Shown here in pieces: positions 9,191 through 17,956 of a stretch of DNA of 43,259 nt. Under the pieces are notes generated by a model. The model was not told the DNA's origin. It ran no database searches and saw nothing but the letters and a program-made list of their open reading frames with translations. Positions within the stretch are counted from its first letter, which is position 1. Each line of letters starts with the position of its first letter. The DNA is taken from NCBI GenBank assembly GCA_934141575.1, contig CAKPCJ010000008.1:1-43259 (forward strand), in the 5' to 3' direction. The DNA comes from an uncultured Bacilli bacterium. GTDB lineage: Bacteria; Bacillota_I; Bacilli_A; RF39; UBA660. The position numbers and the translations under genes were made by a program.

Positions 9191-10132
9191 CTACTTTATA
9201 AGTTTAAAGTATATGTTTCTGTTTAATTTTAATGCACACTTTTTTATTTTTCTTTTCATAGTATCATCTATTAGTAAATCATATACTTTTTCTTTTTTAA
9301 GATTGTTATAATATTCCTTTTGATCTTCTTTATTAAGTTCTTGTCCTTTGTTTATTACGATATTAGCTAAATAACTGTTAAAAGTTTTTTTAAATTTTTC
9401 ACTCAGTTTTTTATTTTCATTTATAGCATCATAATTAAGTTTAAAACCAATTAGCATATCTTCAACTTTCTTTTTAGTTTTATCGTAGTTACTATTCCTA
9501 GTAATGCTGTTACTTACTTGAACGTAGTCGTATAAATTATCATTTATTACTTTTACTTTTGATGCTTTAGATAGTATTGTTGGTGTTAATGCAAAATCTT
9601 CGTGGTATATTCTTGGAGTATATCTAAATTCATTTTCTTTCCAAAAACTTCTTTTATATGTATATAGCCATGCTGGTTCTAGTAGTGATTGTATTGAAAT
9701 TAATTTTTCTAGGATTTCACTACCGCTTCCAGTTAATTCTATATTGTCATTTACTGAAACTGTTTTTTCATCGTAAATATATTTACATTGGAATTTTAAA
9801 ACATCTATATCATTTTCTAAATTATTATCTAATACTTCACACATTTTATACGAAATATAATCATCACTATCCAAAAATATTAAATACTCACCTGTTGAAT
9901 TTTGTACACCTGTATTCCTCGCCTCACTTAAACCTTTATTTTCTTGATATATACATTTAAATTTTTCATTTGTTAGAAATTTGTCTATTTCTTTTTGACT
10001 ATTGTCGGTTGAACCATCATTAACAATTATTACTTCATAATCATTTAACGTTTGATTTTCAATGCTAGATAAACACTTATCAATATATTTTTCTGTATTG
10101 TACACTGGAACTATAATACTAAATTTTGGCAT
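9191..10132 (-). CDS. GT2 glycosyltransferase
   Basis: 313 residues. N-terminal GT-A domain: FSIIVPVYNTEKYIDKCLSS, VIVNDGSTDNS, and metal site YLIFLDSDDYI near residue 90; a C-terminal helical region with no membrane span. Typical inverting family 2 enzyme of capsule and O-antigen loci. Start ATG at 10132, preceded by AAGGAGGTG. Second gene of the unit 11232-7230. Donor and acceptor are not predictable. Confidence 0.9.
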   Translation of the reverse strand: MPKFSIIVPVYNTEKYIDKCLSSIENQTLNDYEVIIVNDGSTDNSQKEIDKFLTNEKFKCIYQENKGLSEARNTGVQNSTGEYLIFLDSDDYISYKMCEVLDNNLENDIDVLKFQCKYIYDEKTVSVNDNIELTGSGSEILEKLISIQSLLEPAWLYTYKRSFWKENEFRYTPRIYHEDFALTPTILSKASKVKVINDNLYDYVQVSNSITRNSNYDKTKKKVEDMLIGFKLNYDAINENKKLSEKFKKTFNSYLANIVINKGQELNKEDQKEYYNNLKKEKVYDLLIDDTMKRKIKKCALKLNRNIYFKLIK

Positions 10133-10143
10133 ATAACACCTCC

Positions 10144-11232
10144 TTATTTATTTTCAAAATATTTATATATTTTATCTAATATAATACTATTAAATTTTTC
10201 TGGGTCGAATTTTTCTTTTACATCAAAACCTTCTGTTATAAATTTTTTCATACCTAAATATACACTTTTACTATCCATTTGTACTAATATTCCATATGTT
10301 TTACCAACGTTTAAGTATTCATCGGTTACATTTATTGTAGTTATTATTGGTAAATTAAAAATACATGATTCAACATATACAACAGGAAAACCTTCATAGT
10401 CACTCGTCATTACAAAAGCAGATGCTTTTTTATAATATGGATAGGGATTTTTTTTGCTGCCTAATAACTTAATTACATCATTCATATTTAAATCATTTAT
10501 CATTTTAGTATATTTCTGTGTATCTGGACCATCTCCTATCATCCAAACTTCGAAATCATAACCGTCATCTTTTAACATTTTTGATGCTTCTATTAATCTA
10601 GTCAATTTTTTTTGTTCTTCATCATGTCTACTTACATTTAAAAATATAGTTTTTTTTGAGTCTTCTGCAATAATTTCTGTTGATAACTCCTTTATTTTTT
10701 TATAATCAACTAAGTTATTACAAACAAAGCAATTATTTTTTAGATTGCCATATATTGATAGAAAATGATCTTTTGATTCATTAGCTACAAAAATAATTCT
10801 TTTAAATTTATCTACTCCTATAGAATTCATAAAATTACATATTTTATCTTTATCTTGATTAAATACATAATAATAATCATTATGTATCCATATTGCATTA
10901 TTTTTAGATAAATTTCTTGCCAATATAGAAGATGGTATAGAATATGTTGCAAAGCATGCTGAAAAATCATACTTATTGTGATATTTGATACAAGTAAATA
11001 TCATTTTTAACCTGTTGTATATTTTTCTAAATATTTTAATTTTGCATGTACTAATTTTATATTCTATAACATTTACTTCTTTAGGAATTTCATCTAAAAA
11101 TAAGCCGTTTTTTTCTTGAAGAATTAGTGTTACTTCGTATTTCTTATAATCAATATTTTTTAATATATTTATTAGTGCTCTTTCTATTCCACCAACTGTC
11201 ATTGTATTTGCAGTAAATAATATTTTTCTCAT
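10144..11232 (-). CDS. GT4 glycosyltransferase
   Basis: 362 residues, GT-B fold: ILFTANTMTVGGIERALINIL at the N-terminus, IWIHNDYYY in the first domain, then FLNVSRHDEEQKKLTRLIEA, MIGDGPD and the EX7E motif EGFPVVYVE. First gene of a four-gene unit (11232-7230), read from the extended -10 promoter at 11253-11261 that overlaps the terminator of the preceding small gene. Retaining glycosyl transfer onto the surface glycan precursor is inferred from family and location. Confidence 0.9.
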   Translation of the reverse strand: MRKILFTANTMTVGGIERALINILKNIDYKKYEVTLILQEKNGLFLDEIPKEVNVIEYKISTCKIKIFRKIYNRLKMIFTCIKYHNKYDFSACFATYSIPSSILARNLSKNNAIWIHNDYYYVFNQDKDKICNFMNSIGVDKFKRIIFVANESKDHFLSIYGNLKNNCFVCNNLVDYKKIKELSTEIIAEDSKKTIFLNVSRHDEEQKKLTRLIEASKMLKDDGYDFEVWMIGDGPDTQKYTKMINDLNMNDVIKLLGSKKNPYPYYKKASAFVMTSDYEGFPVVYVESCIFNLPIITTINVTDEYLNVGKTYGILVQMDSKSVYLGMKKFITEGFDVKEKFDPEKFNSIILDKIYKYFENK

Positions 11233-11252
11233 ATCAACACCTACTTTATTTA

Positions 11253-11261
11253 ATTATAACA
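11253..11261 (-). promoter_or_regulatory. Extended -10 promoter for the GT unit 11232-7230
   Basis: TGTTATAAT (minus strand) directly after the T-run of the terminator at 11260-11290, 21 bases before the start codon. Confidence 0.55.
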
Positions 11262-11290
11262 AAAAAAGGTATATCATATATACCTTTTTT
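11260..11290 (-). terminator. Intrinsic terminator after the small gene at 11301
   Basis: Minus-strand hairpin with 13-base arms (AAAAAAGGTATAT and its complement, 62-74 and 78-90 of this hundred), three-base loop, ending in seven T. Confidence 0.85.
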
Positions 11291-11300
11291 ATTTATTTAA

Positions 11301-11771
11301 TTATTTTCTTTTTACTTTTGTCAATAAATGCTCAGCATCACGTAAGCCTATTGGATTATTGCAGCATGCTACACAGCCCATTGGAGCATCTTGGAATTTC
11401 TTATCAACTGTTTTAAAATATGTTTCCTTAGTCTCATTATCTTTTCCATCAGTCACTATTTCTTGAACTAAGCCATTTTCAAATATTTCATATGAATATT
11501 TGCTAGTGTAGTTATAATCTTCACCATTCTTTACTCCAGTATAAGATGCTCTTACTACAACTACTTTTGATGCTTCAGTTTCTTTATACATTATTTCACC
11601 GTTTACAGTTCCCTCATCGTTGTTTATATATCCTTCTTTTCTACTTTGTTTGTATGAAGCACTAAATTTTACTTTATCTTTTACTTCCTCTGTAGTAAGA
11701 TTTTCAAGCATTTGTGCCTTATCAATTCTTTTTATGTATGATATCATTGCATCTGATTTAGATTTATTCAT
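11301..11771 (-). CDS. Small soluble protein of unknown function inside the glycan locus
   Basis: 156 residues from ATG at 11771 (MNKSKSDAM), which has GGGG nine bases upstream; a TTG six bases earlier is too close to the Shine-Dalgarno. I do not recognise a family. It has no signal peptide or membrane span. Residues about 30-125 look like a β-rich region (FSASYKQSRKEG, GEIMYKETEASKVVVVRAS, YSYEIFENGLVQEI), and the C-terminus holds a cysteine cluster CVACCNNPIG followed by a basic tail. It is a single-gene unit with the strongest promoter in the locus (11804-11832) and its own terminator (11260-11290), unlike its GT neighbours. Regulator, chaperone or an unrelated insertion are all open. Confidence 0.75.
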   Translation of the reverse strand: MNKSKSDAMISYIKRIDKAQMLENLTTEEVKDKVKFSASYKQSRKEGYINNDEGTVNGEIMYKETEASKVVVVRASYTGVKNGEDYNYTSKYSYEIFENGLVQEIVTDGKDNETKETYFKTVDKKFQDAPMGCVACCNNPIGLRDAEHLLTKVKRK

Positions 11772-11803
11772 TCTCAAATTCCCCTTTCAAATTTATGATG
11801 TTT

Positions 11804-11832
11804 ATCATATTACTATTTTAATTTTTTGTCAA
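11804..11832 (-). promoter_or_regulatory. Strong promoter for the small gene at 11301-11771
   Basis: Consensus -35 TTGACA (11827-11832), 17-base spacer, -10 TATGAT (11804-11809). The -35 box lies inside the last codons of the GT2 gene ending at 11813. Confidence 0.85.
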
Positions 11833-12727
11833 GATTTTTTAACATTTTTCTTGTTTTAATATACCCTGGAATTACAAGAAGAAATACTATTAACTTATTT
11901 AAGCCCTTTGCACCTTCTATACATTTCTTTTTACTTTTATTTGTTAAGCAACTAAACAATATATAATGTTTTAATATATATAATCTTTTTTTTAAAATTA
12001 CACCATTCATATTAAAAGATAATAATTCTCTAAAATATGAATAATATCCATATGGACTATTAATAAATGTTTTTACAATATTTTTTGTATACCCATCATT
12101 TTGGTATTCACATACAATTATTTCATCAGTTTTTATTAAGAGTCCTGAATAATTTTTATCCATTTTGTGATACATTCTAGCCTCTGTTACAAATTTTTCC
12201 CCATTTTCTAATTCGTGCTTATATTTTTTTCTTATATCTGCATAGAAAGTTATACTCATGTCAAAATCTAAATCAAGTTTAAAGTGTATATCAAATAAAG
12301 AATAGATTTTATCTTTATATTCATTAGGTATTTTCTTAGAAGAACCAATTAATTTTCTAGGGTATATTATTCCGTAAACATTTTTAGATTTGTCTAATAA
12401 TTCATAATCTTTCCTAATTATTTCAAGAGCATTATCAGTTATATAGTCATCACTATCAACTTCTAAAACAATATCTCCTGTTATATATTGAAGTAAATCG
12501 TTTAATGCTGACATCTTACCTTGATTTTCCTTCTTGTAATATTTTATATCAATCTTATTTTCATCAATCCAAGAATTTATCAAAGATTCTGTATTATCAG
12601 TTGAACCATCATCCATTATAAGCCATTCAAAGTTATTATTTGTTTTGCTATTTATTATTAAACTATTATATAAATTTTTAAGTATATATGCTCTATTGTA
12701 CGTTGGAGTTAGTATAGATATTTTCAT
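11813..12727 (-). CDS. GT2 glycosyltransferase
   Basis: 304 residues: ISILTPTYNRAYILKNLYNS, LIMDDGSTDNTE, then GQ-rich NQGKMSALNDLL and metal site LEVDSDDYIT near residue 95. The C-terminal third (from about 200) is helical with hydrophobic patches (ILKHYILFSCL, LIVFLLVIPGYI) and ends in a basic tail, suggesting membrane association. Start is two bases after the stop of the GT4 gene at 12730, so the two are co-translated. No terminator separates it clearly from the next gene, but that gene has its own promoter. Confidence 0.88.
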   Translation of the reverse strand: MKISILTPTYNRAYILKNLYNSLIINSKTNNNFEWLIMDDGSTDNTESLINSWIDENKIDIKYYKKENQGKMSALNDLLQYITGDIVLEVDSDDYITDNALEIIRKDYELLDKSKNVYGIIYPRKLIGSSKKIPNEYKDKIYSLFDIHFKLDLDFDMSITFYADIRKKYKHELENGEKFVTEARMYHKMDKNYSGLLIKTDEIIVCEYQNDGYTKNIVKTFINSPYGYYSYFRELLSFNMNGVILKKRLYILKHYILFSCLTNKSKKKCIEGAKGLNKLIVFLLVIPGYIKTRKMLKNLDKKLK

Positions 12728-12729
12728 AA

Positions 12730-13827
12730 TTACCTCTCTATTAAATCAGTTATATCGTGTATAATGCTTTTATTATCAAATTTTTGAATATCATTTTTTT
12801 GCATGTTAGTTTCTATCATTTTTTTCATTCCATTTAATACTCCTTCTTGACTATTTTCTACCACGATTGAATTTTTATATTCTATTACAGCTTCCCTTGC
12901 AGCTGTGTCTGTTATAAGTATTGGTTTACCCAAAATTTTTGCCTCTTCTATGACCATTCCATATCCTTCAAATCGTGATGGAAGCATAAAGTAATCTGCA
13001 TATTTAATATATGGGTAAGGATTTTCTTTTTTTCCTAATAAGTGAAAAGTTTCATTTAAATTTAAGGTTTTTATCTTATCTTCAAGTTCACTTCTCATTG
13101 GTCCATCACCTATTACATAAATGTGATGTTTTATTTTTTTAATTAATATATTGTGAACCTCTATAAGCCTATCTATTCCTTTTTGTGCAGTTAATCTAGA
13201 CACTACTACAAATTTTATATCTTCATTCTTATATTCTTTAGGTATGAAAACTTTTGATTTTGTTATTACGTTATTTATATTTATGTAATTATATATAACT
13301 TGTTTATACGTTGCATTATTCGGAAATATTTTTTTAAACTTATTTAAATTGTCTTTTGATACAAAAGCTATTTTTTCATATTTATTATAACTTTCTTCAC
13401 TAAGGCTTCTTTTTATATTAGCATCTTTTCCTACACCAAATACAAGTTCTATATCGTTATGAACCCATGCGATTTTTCTTGCATTACTTTCTTCAGAAAA
13501 TAGCCATGTTAGAGGTCCCTCTAGAAATGCTATCTCAACGTCATATTTTCCTTTTATATATTTGCTAAACAAGTTTTTCCTAAAGAATTTAGATACCATA
13601 CATAATGACATGTATTTTTTTTGAAAGAAATTCAAGTCATTATATTTTTTATTATAAACAGATACTCTTTTTATACCATAATCTAATTCGGATTCAAATT
13701 CTCCATTTCCGTATAGAGTAAATATTGTAATATCGTAATCTTTTTTTAATTCATTAACTATGTCAACAAGAACTCTTTCAGCACCACCTAGTGTTAGACT
13801 CGTAATCCCAAATACTATCTTTTTCAT
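12730..13827 (-). CDS. GT4 glycosyltransferase
   Basis: 365 residues from ATG at 13827 (MKKIVFGITSLTLGGAERVL). This start has AGGATGG upstream and matches the paralogue at 7230; the longer frame back to 13884 runs through a terminator hairpin and lacks support. Motifs: GPLTWLF and IAWVHND in the N-domain, FVVVSRLTAQKGIDRL, VIGDGP and EX7E-type EGYGMVIEE in the C-domain. Closely related to the 7230-8327 enzyme throughout, so one of them is probably a duplicate with changed specificity. Confidence 0.9.
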   Translation of the reverse strand: MKKIVFGITSLTLGGAERVLVDIVNELKKDYDITIFTLYGNGEFESELDYGIKRVSVYNKKYNDLNFFQKKYMSLCMVSKFFRKNLFSKYIKGKYDVEIAFLEGPLTWLFSEESNARKIAWVHNDIELVFGVGKDANIKRSLSEESYNKYEKIAFVSKDNLNKFKKIFPNNATYKQVIYNYININNVITKSKVFIPKEYKNEDIKFVVVSRLTAQKGIDRLIEVHNILIKKIKHHIYVIGDGPMRSELEDKIKTLNLNETFHLLGKKENPYPYIKYADYFMLPSRFEGYGMVIEEAKILGKPILITDTAAREAVIEYKNSIVVENSQEGVLNGMKKMIETNMQKNDIQKFDNKSIIHDITDLIER

Positions 13828-13854
13828 ATACACCATCCTATATAAATAATAACA

Positions 13855-13881
13855 TAAAAAAGGAATATTTCTATTCCTTTT
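13855..13881 (-). terminator. Intrinsic terminator at the end of the Wzy-like gene
   Basis: Arms AAAAGGAATA and TATTCCTTTT with a four-base loop, followed by T-rich sequence. The TAG stop at 13871-13873 lies in the hairpin. Confidence 0.75.
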
Positions 13882-15280
13882 CATAATATTCTTTCAATAA
13901 TATGTGATTAGACACTATTATAATCATTGAAGAGGCATTAAAAAATGTATAGCCTGCTAGAAGAGAAAATGCAATTGTCAAAAAAGATGCAGCTAAGTAC
14001 ATGATTAAATTTATTTTTGAATTCTTCAAATTTTTGAAGAAATATTTAATCGCTTTTATATCTATTATTAAGAACGGAACCATATATAAAATAAAACCTA
14101 TTATGCCAAAATTTAATAGTATTGCTATAAATTCCATTTCTAATGTCATTTCACCATAATTTATTTCATAACCATTTCCAAATAAAATTAAACTTGCACT
14201 TTTTTGATATTTAATTAAATTCAAATGATATACAATTTGTTGAACCCTTTGATTATTATTGAGTATTTCGTGTTTGTTTGCAAACTTATACATACTTAAA
14301 TAAGCTTTTTGTTGTGGAATGCTCATAAATTTTTCATCAACATTATTATTCATTATATCCGTTACAAATTTAACTGTATCACCTGTTACGTGTGCAACAG
14401 AGTTTGTGTTTGGATCAAATAAATCATTTTCTATATTTTTTAAATGTTTTCTACGTGACAATGTACTAGAACCAAATACTAATACAAGTGAAATTGCTAT
14501 TACTATTACTACTGCTATTGGTATTAGATATTTTTTTAAATTTATTTTGTTTTTCTTCACAAAATTCAAAAAAAGGCTTCCCATAAAATATATTAATAAT
14601 ACTATATAAAATCCAAACAATCCAACTCTTGTCCCAAGTAAAAATGTAAGAAATACGCCTAGTAGTAACATTATACATAAACTTATAATTTTAAATTTCT
14701 TGTTGCCTTCAAACATAAAAGGTATCAAAATACATTCCAATAGTATTAATATAGATCCAAGAGAATTTCCCGATAAATTCCATCCTTTGTACCCTATTCC
14801 TTCAATATATGTATTAGATGAAGTATTGGTTATAAGTGACAAGTATATTAAAAATAAATATCCACATAACATTATAAATAATGACATTTTTAATTTTTTA
14901 TAGTCAATTTTTTGTAATTTGGAAAAATAAATGAATATGTATAATACCATAATCATATAACTATAATTAATTATATATTGTGCTTCATGTAACAAATTTC
15001 CATAAGAAATTTCGGTCATTAACCCATTGTACAAATATAAATGTATTACACCATATACTAAATACAATATTCCACCAACTAAAAATATTTTTCTTGTATC
15101 CTTATATTTTATGAACATGTATATTGCTAAAATAATTGGTATTATCGGTCTTAAAATAGTAATTGGAGATATTGTACTATTCGGATTAAAATTCCTATAA
15201 ATAAAACTAAAAGAATCTAAAAATGGCGATATAACTATCATTAAATACATTAGATTTTCTATTTTTAAAAGTTTTTTCAT
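13871..15280 (-). CDS. Wzy/O-antigen-ligase-like polymerase
   Basis: 469 residues with about 11 hydrophobic segments and one large extracytoplasmic loop (about 270-375, polar, STLSRRKHLKNIENDLFDPN onward) before the last spans, the layout of Wzy polymerases and WaaL-like ligases. The pre-loop GTRVGLFGFYIV is like the conserved GSRxG of Wzy_C family members. Role: polymerising lipid-linked repeats or ligating glycan outside the membrane. Start ATG overlaps the TGA stop of the upstream GT2 gene (ATGA), indicating coupling. No Wzx flippase is visible nearby, so its repeat units may be flipped elsewhere or by the ABC transporter. Confidence 0.82.
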   Translation of the reverse strand: MKKLLKIENLMYLMIVISPFLDSFSFIYRNFNPNSTISPITILRPIIPIILAIYMFIKYKDTRKIFLVGGILYLVYGVIHLYLYNGLMTEISYGNLLHEAQYIINYSYMIMVLYIFIYFSKLQKIDYKKLKMSLFIMLCGYLFLIYLSLITNTSSNTYIEGIGYKGWNLSGNSLGSILILLECILIPFMFEGNKKFKIISLCIMLLLGVFLTFLLGTRVGLFGFYIVLLIYFMGSLFLNFVKKNKINLKKYLIPIAVVIVIAISLVLVFGSSTLSRRKHLKNIENDLFDPNTNSVAHVTGDTVKFVTDIMNNNVDEKFMSIPQQKAYLSMYKFANKHEILNNNQRVQQIVYHLNLIKYQKSASLILFGNGYEINYGEMTLEMEFIAILLNFGIIGFILYMVPFLIIDIKAIKYFFKNLKNSKINLIMYLAASFLTIAFSLLAGYTFFNASSMIIIVSNHILLKEYYEKE

Positions 15281-16224
15281 TTCAATATCCTAAATATTCT
15301 ACTACTAAGTCTATATGTGGTTCTATTCATAAGTTTAAAATATTTATTTTTCTTGTCTTTTCGTGATTTTAAAAATTTATTATCCTTGTAATTTGGAAAA
15401 TTTGCAATTAAATTACTATAGCTTTCATCTAATATTTGATTCATTAATTCTTTGTCTTTTATTTTAACAACTCTTTTAAATGAGCTTCCAAATATATATC
15501 TCATATAAATATATTCTAATTCGTCTTTGTTTTCTTCATATATTCCTTTTTCTTTGTAATAATTTAGTGTATTATTTAAAACAATAAAAATGTCCCTTAC
15601 TTTTTCATTTTGAGTATTTGCTATTGAGTTTTTTCTTTGTATATAATGGTATAAACATTTATGAACTGAAGAAAATGATTCAATGTTTGCTAGTACTTTA
15701 TAGCACCAATCGACATCTTCATACCTAACACCTTTAGTAAATTTTAAATTTGCTTTTTCTATTACAGATCTCTTATATATTTTATTCCACGCTACTACCC
15801 TTATATCAATTAATAAATTATCTTTTACGCAAGTTTTATCTTCTATTATTTTATCTGGATAATCCCACGTAAAATCGCATTCTACTACATCAAAATTTTT
15901 ACGTTTGGCTTCTTCGTACATTAACTCATACATATCTTCTTCTATATAATCATCGCCATCTACAAATGCTAAATATTCTCCTGTTGCTTTTTTCATTCCA
16001 CAGTTTCTAGCATCACTTAACCCACCATTTTCTTTTACAACACTTTTAAATCTTTTATCAAGTGCAACATATTTATCTATTATTTCTTGTGATGTATCTT
16101 TAGTGCCATCATTTACTACTATTACTTCTATATCTTTTAGAGTTTGATTTCTAATTGATTTTAGGCATTTATCAAGATAACTATATACGTTATATACGGG
16201 CACAATTATACTTATTTTTGGCAT
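15277..16224 (-). CDS. GT2 glycosyltransferase
   Basis: 315 residues: ISIIVPVYNVYSYLDKCLKS, VVNDGTKDTSQ, GGLSDARNCG and metal site AFVDGDDYIEE near residue 93; a helical C-terminal half with no membrane span. First gene of a two-gene unit with the Wzy-like gene. It ends in TGA within an ATGA overlap, direct evidence that TGA is a stop in this organism. A weak promoter (TATACA, 17 bases, TAAAAT) may lie upstream; Shine-Dalgarno AAGGAAGTG precedes the ATG. Confidence 0.9.
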   Translation of the reverse strand: MPKISIIVPVYNVYSYLDKCLKSIRNQTLKDIEVIVVNDGTKDTSQEIIDKYVALDKRFKSVVKENGGLSDARNCGMKKATGEYLAFVDGDDYIEEDMYELMYEEAKRKNFDVVECDFTWDYPDKIIEDKTCVKDNLLIDIRVVAWNKIYKRSVIEKANLKFTKGVRYEDVDWCYKVLANIESFSSVHKCLYHYIQRKNSIANTQNEKVRDIFIVLNNTLNYYKEKGIYEENKDELEYIYMRYIFGSSFKRVVKIKDKELMNQILDESYSNLIANFPNYKDNKFLKSRKDKKNKYFKLMNRTTYRLSSRIFRILK

Positions 16225-16274
16225 ATTGTCACTTCCTTATTATCATTTTACATTATTTAATTTGGTTTGTATAT

Positions 16275-16309
16275 AGAAAAAATACAAGGCATTAAAACTT
16301 TGTATTTTT
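16275..16309 (-). terminator. Intrinsic terminator of glyS
   Basis: Minus-strand arms AAAAATACAA and TTGTATTTTT around a 12-base loop, then T-rich sequence; the glyS stop codon is in the loop. Confidence 0.8.
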
Positions 16310-17671
16310 ATTTATATATTCAATTGCTTCTTCTATTGTTAATGTAATTTGTTCCATAGTATCCCTATTTCTAACAGTAACTGTATTATTATTTATTGTT
16401 TCATCATCTATAGTTACACAGAAAGGTGTTCCAATAGCATCTTGTCTTCTATAACGTTTTCCTATATTGCCTGCTTCATCGTATGTGCACGTAAAATTCT
16501 TGCTAAAGTTTTTAAATATTTCCTGTGCTTTTTCAGAATGAAATTTCTTTACAAGTGGAAATATAGCTGCTTTATATGGCGCGATTGATGGCGCTAATTT
16601 CATTATTTCTCTTGTAGTACCATCTTCTAATGTTTCTTCATTGTAAGCATCTGCTAATACTGCTAGAGTTAATCTATCACAGCCAACTGATGGTTCAATA
16701 ACATATGGAGTATATTTTTCATTTGTTTCTGGATCTAAATAAACTAAATCTGTTTTTGAATGTTGTGAGTGAACTGTCAAATCATAATTTGTTCTATCTG
16801 CTATTCCCCATAGTTCTCCCCAACCATGTGGGTAATTATATTCTATATCTGTTGTTCCTTTGCTATAGAATACTAATTCTTCTGGTTTATGTTTTTTTAA
16901 TCTTAAGTTTTCTTTGTTAATACCTAAATCTGTTAAAAATTTCATGCAATAATCTTGATAAAACTCAAACCATTCAATGTCCGTTCCAGGTTTGCAGAAG
17001 AATTCATATTCCATTTGTTCGAATTCTCTCATTCTAAATATAAAATTACCTGGTGTTATTTCATTTCTAAATGCTTTACCTATTTGTCCTATACCAAATG
17101 GTATTTTTGCTCTCATCGTTCTTTGAACATTTAAGAAGTTTACAAATATACCTTGGGCAGTTTCTCCACGTAAATAAACTTTACTCTTTGTGTCTTCAGT
17201 AACACCCATATTTGTTTCAAATAATAAGTTAAATTGTCTTATGTTTGTAAAATCACTTTCACCACACTTAGGACATTTAATTTTATTATCCTTTATAAAG
17301 TCTTCTAATTTTTTGTTATCCCAACCGTCTCCTGTTTCTTTTCCATCAGTAAATTCTTCTATAAGTTTATCTGCTCTATGTCTACTTTTACATTTCTTAC
17401 AATCTATAAGTGGATCTGCAAAACTTGATACATGTCCTGATGCAACCCATACTTCTGGATTCATTAATATTGCAGCATCTAGTCCATATGAAGAAGAATT
17501 TTCTTCTATAAAACGTTTCCACCAGCATTTTTTTATATTATTTTTTAGTTCTACACCAAGTGGTCCGTAATCCCATGTATTTGCTAATCCGCCATATATT
17601 TCACTTCCTTGAAATATAAAACCATATTGTTTCGAAAATGAAACTAATTTTTCCATCGTTAATTTTTCCAT
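16292..17671 (-). CDS. glyS: Glycyl-tRNA synthetase, α2 type (class II)
   Basis: 459 residues from ATG at 17671 (MEKLTMEKLVSFSKQYGF). An upstream ATG at 17686 overlaps the GGAGAGG ribosome site and is rejected. Class II signatures: motif 2 region GIGQIGKAFRNEITP, RMREFEQMEYEFF, and motif 3 SVGCDRLTLAVL; ETAQGIFVNF is specific to the single-chain α2 GlyRS. Zinc-type pairs CKKC and CPKC appear in the insertion at about 95-140. Anticodon-binding domain occupies the last 90 residues (APYKAAIFPL). Charges tRNA-Gly in the cytoplasm. Single-gene unit with a consensus promoter and terminator; no T-box precedes it. Confidence 0.97.
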   Translation of the reverse strand: MEKLTMEKLVSFSKQYGFIFQGSEIYGGLANTWDYGPLGVELKNNIKKCWWKRFIEENSSSYGLDAAILMNPEVWVASGHVSSFADPLIDCKKCKSRHRADKLIEEFTDGKETGDGWDNKKLEDFIKDNKIKCPKCGESDFTNIRQFNLLFETNMGVTEDTKSKVYLRGETAQGIFVNFLNVQRTMRAKIPFGIGQIGKAFRNEITPGNFIFRMREFEQMEYEFFCKPGTDIEWFEFYQDYCMKFLTDLGINKENLRLKKHKPEELVFYSKGTTDIEYNYPHGWGELWGIADRTNYDLTVHSQHSKTDLVYLDPETNEKYTPYVIEPSVGCDRLTLAVLADAYNEETLEDGTTREIMKLAPSIAPYKAAIFPLVKKFHSEKAQEIFKNFSKNFTCTYDEAGNIGKRYRRQDAIGTPFCVTIDDETINNNTVTVRNRDTMEQITLTIEEAIEYINKNTKF

Positions 17672-17697
17672 GAAACCTCTCCTCATCTAACGTATTA

Positions 17698-17726
17698 ATT
17701 ATATAATGTTATTATTTTCAAGTCAA
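17698..17726 (-). promoter_or_regulatory. Promoter of glyS
   Basis: -35 TTGACT (17721-17726), 17-base spacer, -10 TATAAT (17698-17703), 27 bases upstream of the start codon. Confidence 0.85.
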
Positions 17727-17762
17727 TTAAAGTATATAAAAAGATGATTATTAAATTACATA

Positions 17763-17792
17763 ATAAAAAATGAACATAAAAATGTTCATTTT
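17763..17792 (-). terminator. Terminator after the gene remnant
   Basis: Arms AAAATGAACAT and ATGTTCATTTT, four-base loop, T-run. It is the only terminator downstream of the intact gene at 17957, so it probably serves that gene. Confidence 0.8.
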
Positions 17793-17795
17793 AGT

Positions 17796-17876
17796 TTAAT
17801 TTGATGTTCCACATTTCAAGTTGTATTTTTTCAAATACTCTTTTACAGTGATTTTTTCTAGTACCTCTGTTTTAGC
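17796..17876 (-). pseudogene. Decayed C-terminal copy of the adjacent membrane-anchored protein gene
   Basis: The 26 codons before a TAA at 17796 read AKTEVLEKITVKEYLKKYN then LKCGTSN. They align with the end of the intact neighbour, KSEMLEKTTAKEYIEQNN then WDCSN. Immediately upstream in frame there are consecutive stops (TGA TAA TAG) and no ribosome site, so no full gene exists. A tandem duplicate that lost everything but its last 26 codons is the simplest reading. Confidence 0.75.
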
Positions 17877-17956
17877 CTATTATCATAGTTTTGTACTACA
17901 ATATTTAATTTTAAAGCTAAGTATTTTATTTATCCGTTCACCCTTTATTTTTTATT

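Noticed and set aside
12730..13884. Longer start for the GT4 gene at 13884
   Set aside because: The extra 19 codons lie across the terminator of the Wzy-like gene and lack a ribosome site; ATG at 13827 matches the paralogue.
17687..17760. Possible T-box upstream of glyS
   Set aside because: The promoter lies only 27 bases from the start and there is no AAGGTGGTACCGCG motif, so no room for a T-box.
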